Shown in pieces: positions 6,498 to 8,106 of a DNA stretch of 8,106 bases. Below the pieces are notes generated by a model. The model saw only the letters and a list, made by a program, of their open reading frames with translations, did not search any database and was not told the DNA's origin. Within the stretch, counting starts at the first letter, position 1; every line of letters begins with the position of its first letter. The position numbers and the translations under genes are program-made. Origin of the DNA: Chloroflexota bacterium (lineage in GTDB: Bacteria; Chloroflexota; UBA4733); NCBI GenBank assembly GCA_023489405.1, contig JAMDCW010000130.1, forward strand, positions 1-8,106. Reading direction: 5' to 3'.

Positions 6498-6506
6498 AAG
6501 GAGGGA
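6498..6506 (+). promoter_or_regulatory. Ribosome binding site deciding the start of the phosphotransferase gene
   Basis: AAGGAGGGA, a near-perfect Shine-Dalgarno sequence, lies 6 bases before the ATG at 6513. This makes 6513 the start rather than the in-frame ATG at 6471, which has no such site and would overlap transposase debris. Confidence 0.75.
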
Positions 6507-6512
6507 GGTCCG

Positions 6513-7541
6513 ATGTCGATACCTGCGCATGCGTTGTCGTTCCTGGAGCCTACCTGGCTGACCGAGCGGCTGCGACTCGGCGGCTGGCCGGCTGCACAAG
6601 TGCTGTCCGCCACGGCGCAACCGTTGACGGACGCCGTGGCCGCTGACGCCGAGATTTGGCGGCTGCACCTGGTCCGGCATCCGGAGAACAACACCATGCC
6701 TGTGTCACTGATCCTCAAGCTGACGCACTGGGACGCGACACTGTCACAGGAGGCACGGTTCTACGCGGTCATCGCCCCGCATGTCGCGGTGCGCACGCCG
6801 CGCTGTTACTTCGCCGGATACTTTTCCGCAGAGGACTATTTCGCGCTGCTGATGGAGGACCTCGCGCCGTTCGTACCGGGCGATCAGGTCGCGGGCTGTA
6901 ACGTGCGGCAGGCGCGCCTGGCGATGGAGACGCTTGCCCGCCTGCATGCCGAGTGTCGAGGAGACCTGGTTCGCTCCTTGAACTGGATCGGCAACTGCGA
7001 GCGCGAGTGGTCGAGCGCTGCCGACGCCTTCCTGGCGGCCTGGCCCCGCTTCCTTGCTAGCTTTGCCCCGGATCTGCCGGCAAGTGCCATCCAGAAGGGC
7101 TGGGAGATTGGACGGCAGCTTCTCGCGCTGGAGGAGCGACTGCTCCACGCGTCCGAGCCGACCCTCGTCCACGGCGACTACCGCGCCGAGAACCTGCTGT
7201 TCGGACCTTCGGACGATGACGCGGAGATCACCGTCCTGGATTGGGAGGAGATCAGCGCCGGCAACGGGCTCTACGACGTAGCCTACTTGCTCCTCACCTC
7301 GGTCGATGCCACGCTGCGCCGCCGGGAAGAACCGGCCTTGCTGGCATCGTACGCGACGATGGCAGGGCTGGACAGCACGAGCGTGCAACGCTCCTACGCG
7401 CTTGCGCGCTGTACCGCGATCAGCCAGGTGGTGCTGGCGGCCGACGACCTCAGTCGGGGCTCGAGCCGTCAGCGATCTCTGGCCCACGCGCTGGCGCATC
7501 GCGTGCTGGCGGGGCTGGCGGATGCCCGGTTGCCGTTGTAG
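6513..7541 (+). CDS. Phosphotransferase family protein (APH / choline-kinase-like fold)
   Basis: A 342-residue kinase-fold protein, probably cytosolic, that transfers phosphate from ATP to a small molecule. Lys69 (LILKL) is the likely ATP lysine and Glu80 (SQEARFY) its helix partner. MEDL (114-117) is the hinge. The catalytic loop is VHGDYRAENLLF (219-230), with D222 as catalytic base and N227 as metal ligand. D243 in VLDWEEIS is the second metal ligand, the DFG equivalent written LDW in this superfamily. All key residues are present, so it should be active. The fold covers aminoglycoside, homoserine, choline, ecdysteroid-type and acyl-CoA-dehydrogenase-associated kinases, and the substrate cannot be named. 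It is more G/C-rich at third codon positions than ispG, and stands alone just after transposase debris, which fits acquisition with the putative island. Resistance should not be assumed. Confidence 0.88.
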   Translation: MSIPAHALSFLEPTWLTERLRLGGWPAAQVLSATAQPLTDAVAADAEIWRLHLVRHPENNTMPVSLILKLTHWDATLSQEARFYAVIAPHVAVRTPRCYFAGYFSAEDYFALLMEDLAPFVPGDQVAGCNVRQARLAMETLARLHAECRGDLVRSLNWIGNCEREWSSAADAFLAAWPRFLASFAPDLPASAIQKGWEIGRQLLALEERLLHASEPTLVHGDYRAENLLFGPSDDDAEITVLDWEEISAGNGLYDVAYLLLTSVDATLRRREEPALLASYATMAGLDSTSVQRSYALARCTAISQVVLAADDLSRGSSRQRSLAHALAHRVLAGLADARLPL

Positions 7542-7552
7542 GCGCCCCGAAT

Positions 7553-7569
7553 CAGGCGAGGTCCGCCTG
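7553..7569 (+). terminator. GC-rich hairpin after the phosphotransferase gene
   Basis: CAGGCG (7553-7558), a 5-base AGGTC loop and CGCCTG (7564-7569) form a perfect 6-bp stem that starts 11 bases after the phosphotransferase stop. The position suits a terminator, but no run of T follows, so it may be only a stabilising stem or rho-assisted. Confidence 0.35.
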
Positions 7570-7684
7570 GAATGAGTCCACGGGCAGAAGGTGTCTCGGG
7601 AGTGCGGCCAATGGCCATGCGTACTTGACCAATACGGCAACACCGCTAGACGGTGGTTCCTTGGCACGATCCAGCCCTAGTCGT

Positions 7685-7807
7685 CATCGCGCGCTGGCCG
7701 CCACTACCACCAAGCTGGGCGTCAGCCTCTATCACTACTTCCAGGACCGCCTCTCCGGTGCGTCACAGTTGCCGTCGCTCACATCACTCATCACCTTGCG
7801 CGCTCCA
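7685..7807 (+). pseudogene. Possible transposase C-terminal remnant
   Basis: In one plus-strand frame the translation includes TTKLGVSLYHYFQDRLSG (from about 7703) and then QLPSLTSLI. This resembles the C-terminal tail of some IS transposases ('KLGvsf..Yl.DRisG....PsLa.LI') as I remember them. I cannot name the IS family. No start, catalytic motif or ribosome binding site accompanies it, and the frame continues upstream antisense-free but without a domain pattern. The low-complexity proline-rich tail beyond it suggests non-coding sequence. Chance resemblance is possible. Confidence 0.35.
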
Positions 7808-7958
7808 GACCTCCCCTCGCCGTCTCCTGGAATTCCTCCTGAGACTCGCCTCCGCGATTTATTGAGGGGATACAGTGGCTCGTATACTTATCGGTGATCA
7901 CGGTGCGATTCGTGATGGCGCACGTGGTTACCGCGGCTACCGGAAAGGAATCAAGAGC

Positions 7959-8106
7959 GTGAAAAAGTACATACTCTTCGATCATGATGGCGTTCTGGTG
8001 GATACCGAATTCTGGTATTACAAAGCTGGAGAGCGCGCCCTGGCGGACATTGGATTTACCTTGGATAGAGATCAATACCTCCGAGACATGACCCAGGGAT
8101 TGGCCA
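7959..8106 (+). CDS. HAD-superfamily phosphatase, N-terminal part (runs off the window)
   Basis: The GTG at 7959 opens a frame beginning VKKYILFDHDGVLVDTE and stays open to the end of the window (49 codons). This is HAD motif I (hhhhDxDGxLxDT/S): D8 is the nucleophile and D10 the general acid, followed by G11, D15, T16 and E17. The start of the helical cap follows (FWYYKAGERALADIGF, typical of beta-phosphoglucomutase/phosphoglycolate phosphatase-like C1 caps). AAAGGA about 9 bases upstream supports the GTG. A GTG at 7875 would add 28 residues before the first beta strand and is less likely. Substrate cannot be inferred: such enzymes dephosphorylate sugar phosphates, phosphoglycolate and similar metabolites. 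It follows the phosphotransferase gene on the same strand after a 417-base gap, so the two are probably separate units. Confidence 0.85.
   Translation, partial: MKKYILFDHDGVLVDTEFWYYKAGERALADIGFTLDRDQYLRDMTQGLA

Larger units (their letters stand above)
7542..7958. other. 417-base gene-poor stretch with a hairpin and possible transposase debris
   Basis: No intact gene is seen. It begins with the hairpin and includes the possible transposase remnant, both listed separately. The last part (about 7866-7958) is open in the frame of the HAD gene, with an alternative GTG at 7875, but its translation has no domain pattern. AAAGGA at 7944-7949 belongs to the HAD gene start. The rest shows nothing I can support. 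Confidence 0.5.

Noticed and set aside
6744..7667. 307-codon minus-strand frame and other long frames over the phosphotransferase
   Set aside because: High GC gives long open shadows; only the 6513-7541 frame carries the HGDYRAEN and LDW motifs and a ribosome binding site.

Overview
The window is bacterial DNA of moderately high GC, with GTG as well as ATG starts and AGGAGG-type ribosome binding sites. The long form of IspG, the low density of genes and the transposase debris would suit a Chloroflexota (for example Ktedonobacteria-like) genome. No marker gene here fixes the phylum, so that assignment is a weak guess. I see no CRISPR array, rRNA, replication origin or recognisable defence system.

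Left part (1-5156), metabolic genes in ordinary contexts. A partial gene entering from the left edge looks like the C-terminal domain of a DegT/StrS-type PLP aminotransferase. It runs convergently into a complete minus-strand thymidine/pyrimidine-nucleoside phosphorylase and overlaps its 3' end by 61 bases. The phosphorylase is divergent from a long-form ispG (701 codons), which makes HMBPP in the MEP isoprenoid pathway and carries the extra domain between the TIM barrel and the iron-sulfur domain. Downstream on the same strand is a Gfo/Idh/MocA-family NAD(P)-dependent oxidoreductase. These genes serve unrelated pathways (nucleoside salvage, isoprenoids, sugar or cyclitol redox chemistry), and nothing suggests one functional operon.

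Middle part (5157-6187). A minus-strand orphan gene of 227 residues, with no family I can name, faces the oxidoreductase. A perfect 7-bp hairpin covers its stop codon. To its right, after a gene-poor stretch, is a 47-nt piece of a tRNA-Lys(CTT) gene on the minus strand. It runs precisely from the 5' side of the anticodon stem to the discriminator base, and the acceptor and D-arm half is missing. This is the form of a displaced tRNA 3' end left at the far border of an integrated element.

Right part (6188-8106), probable accessory DNA. A decayed, frameshifted C-terminal piece of an IS3-type transposase starts within 30 bases of the tRNA fragment. It is followed by a G/C-richer phosphotransferase (APH/choline-kinase fold) gene, a 417-base stretch with a possible second transposase remnant, and the 5' end of a HAD-family phosphatase gene that leaves the window. 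The orientation of the tRNA fragment predicts that the element lies to its right, with an intact tRNA-Lys(CTT) gene beyond the window. This putative island border is the most interesting observation; no clearly new system is visible in the window itself.
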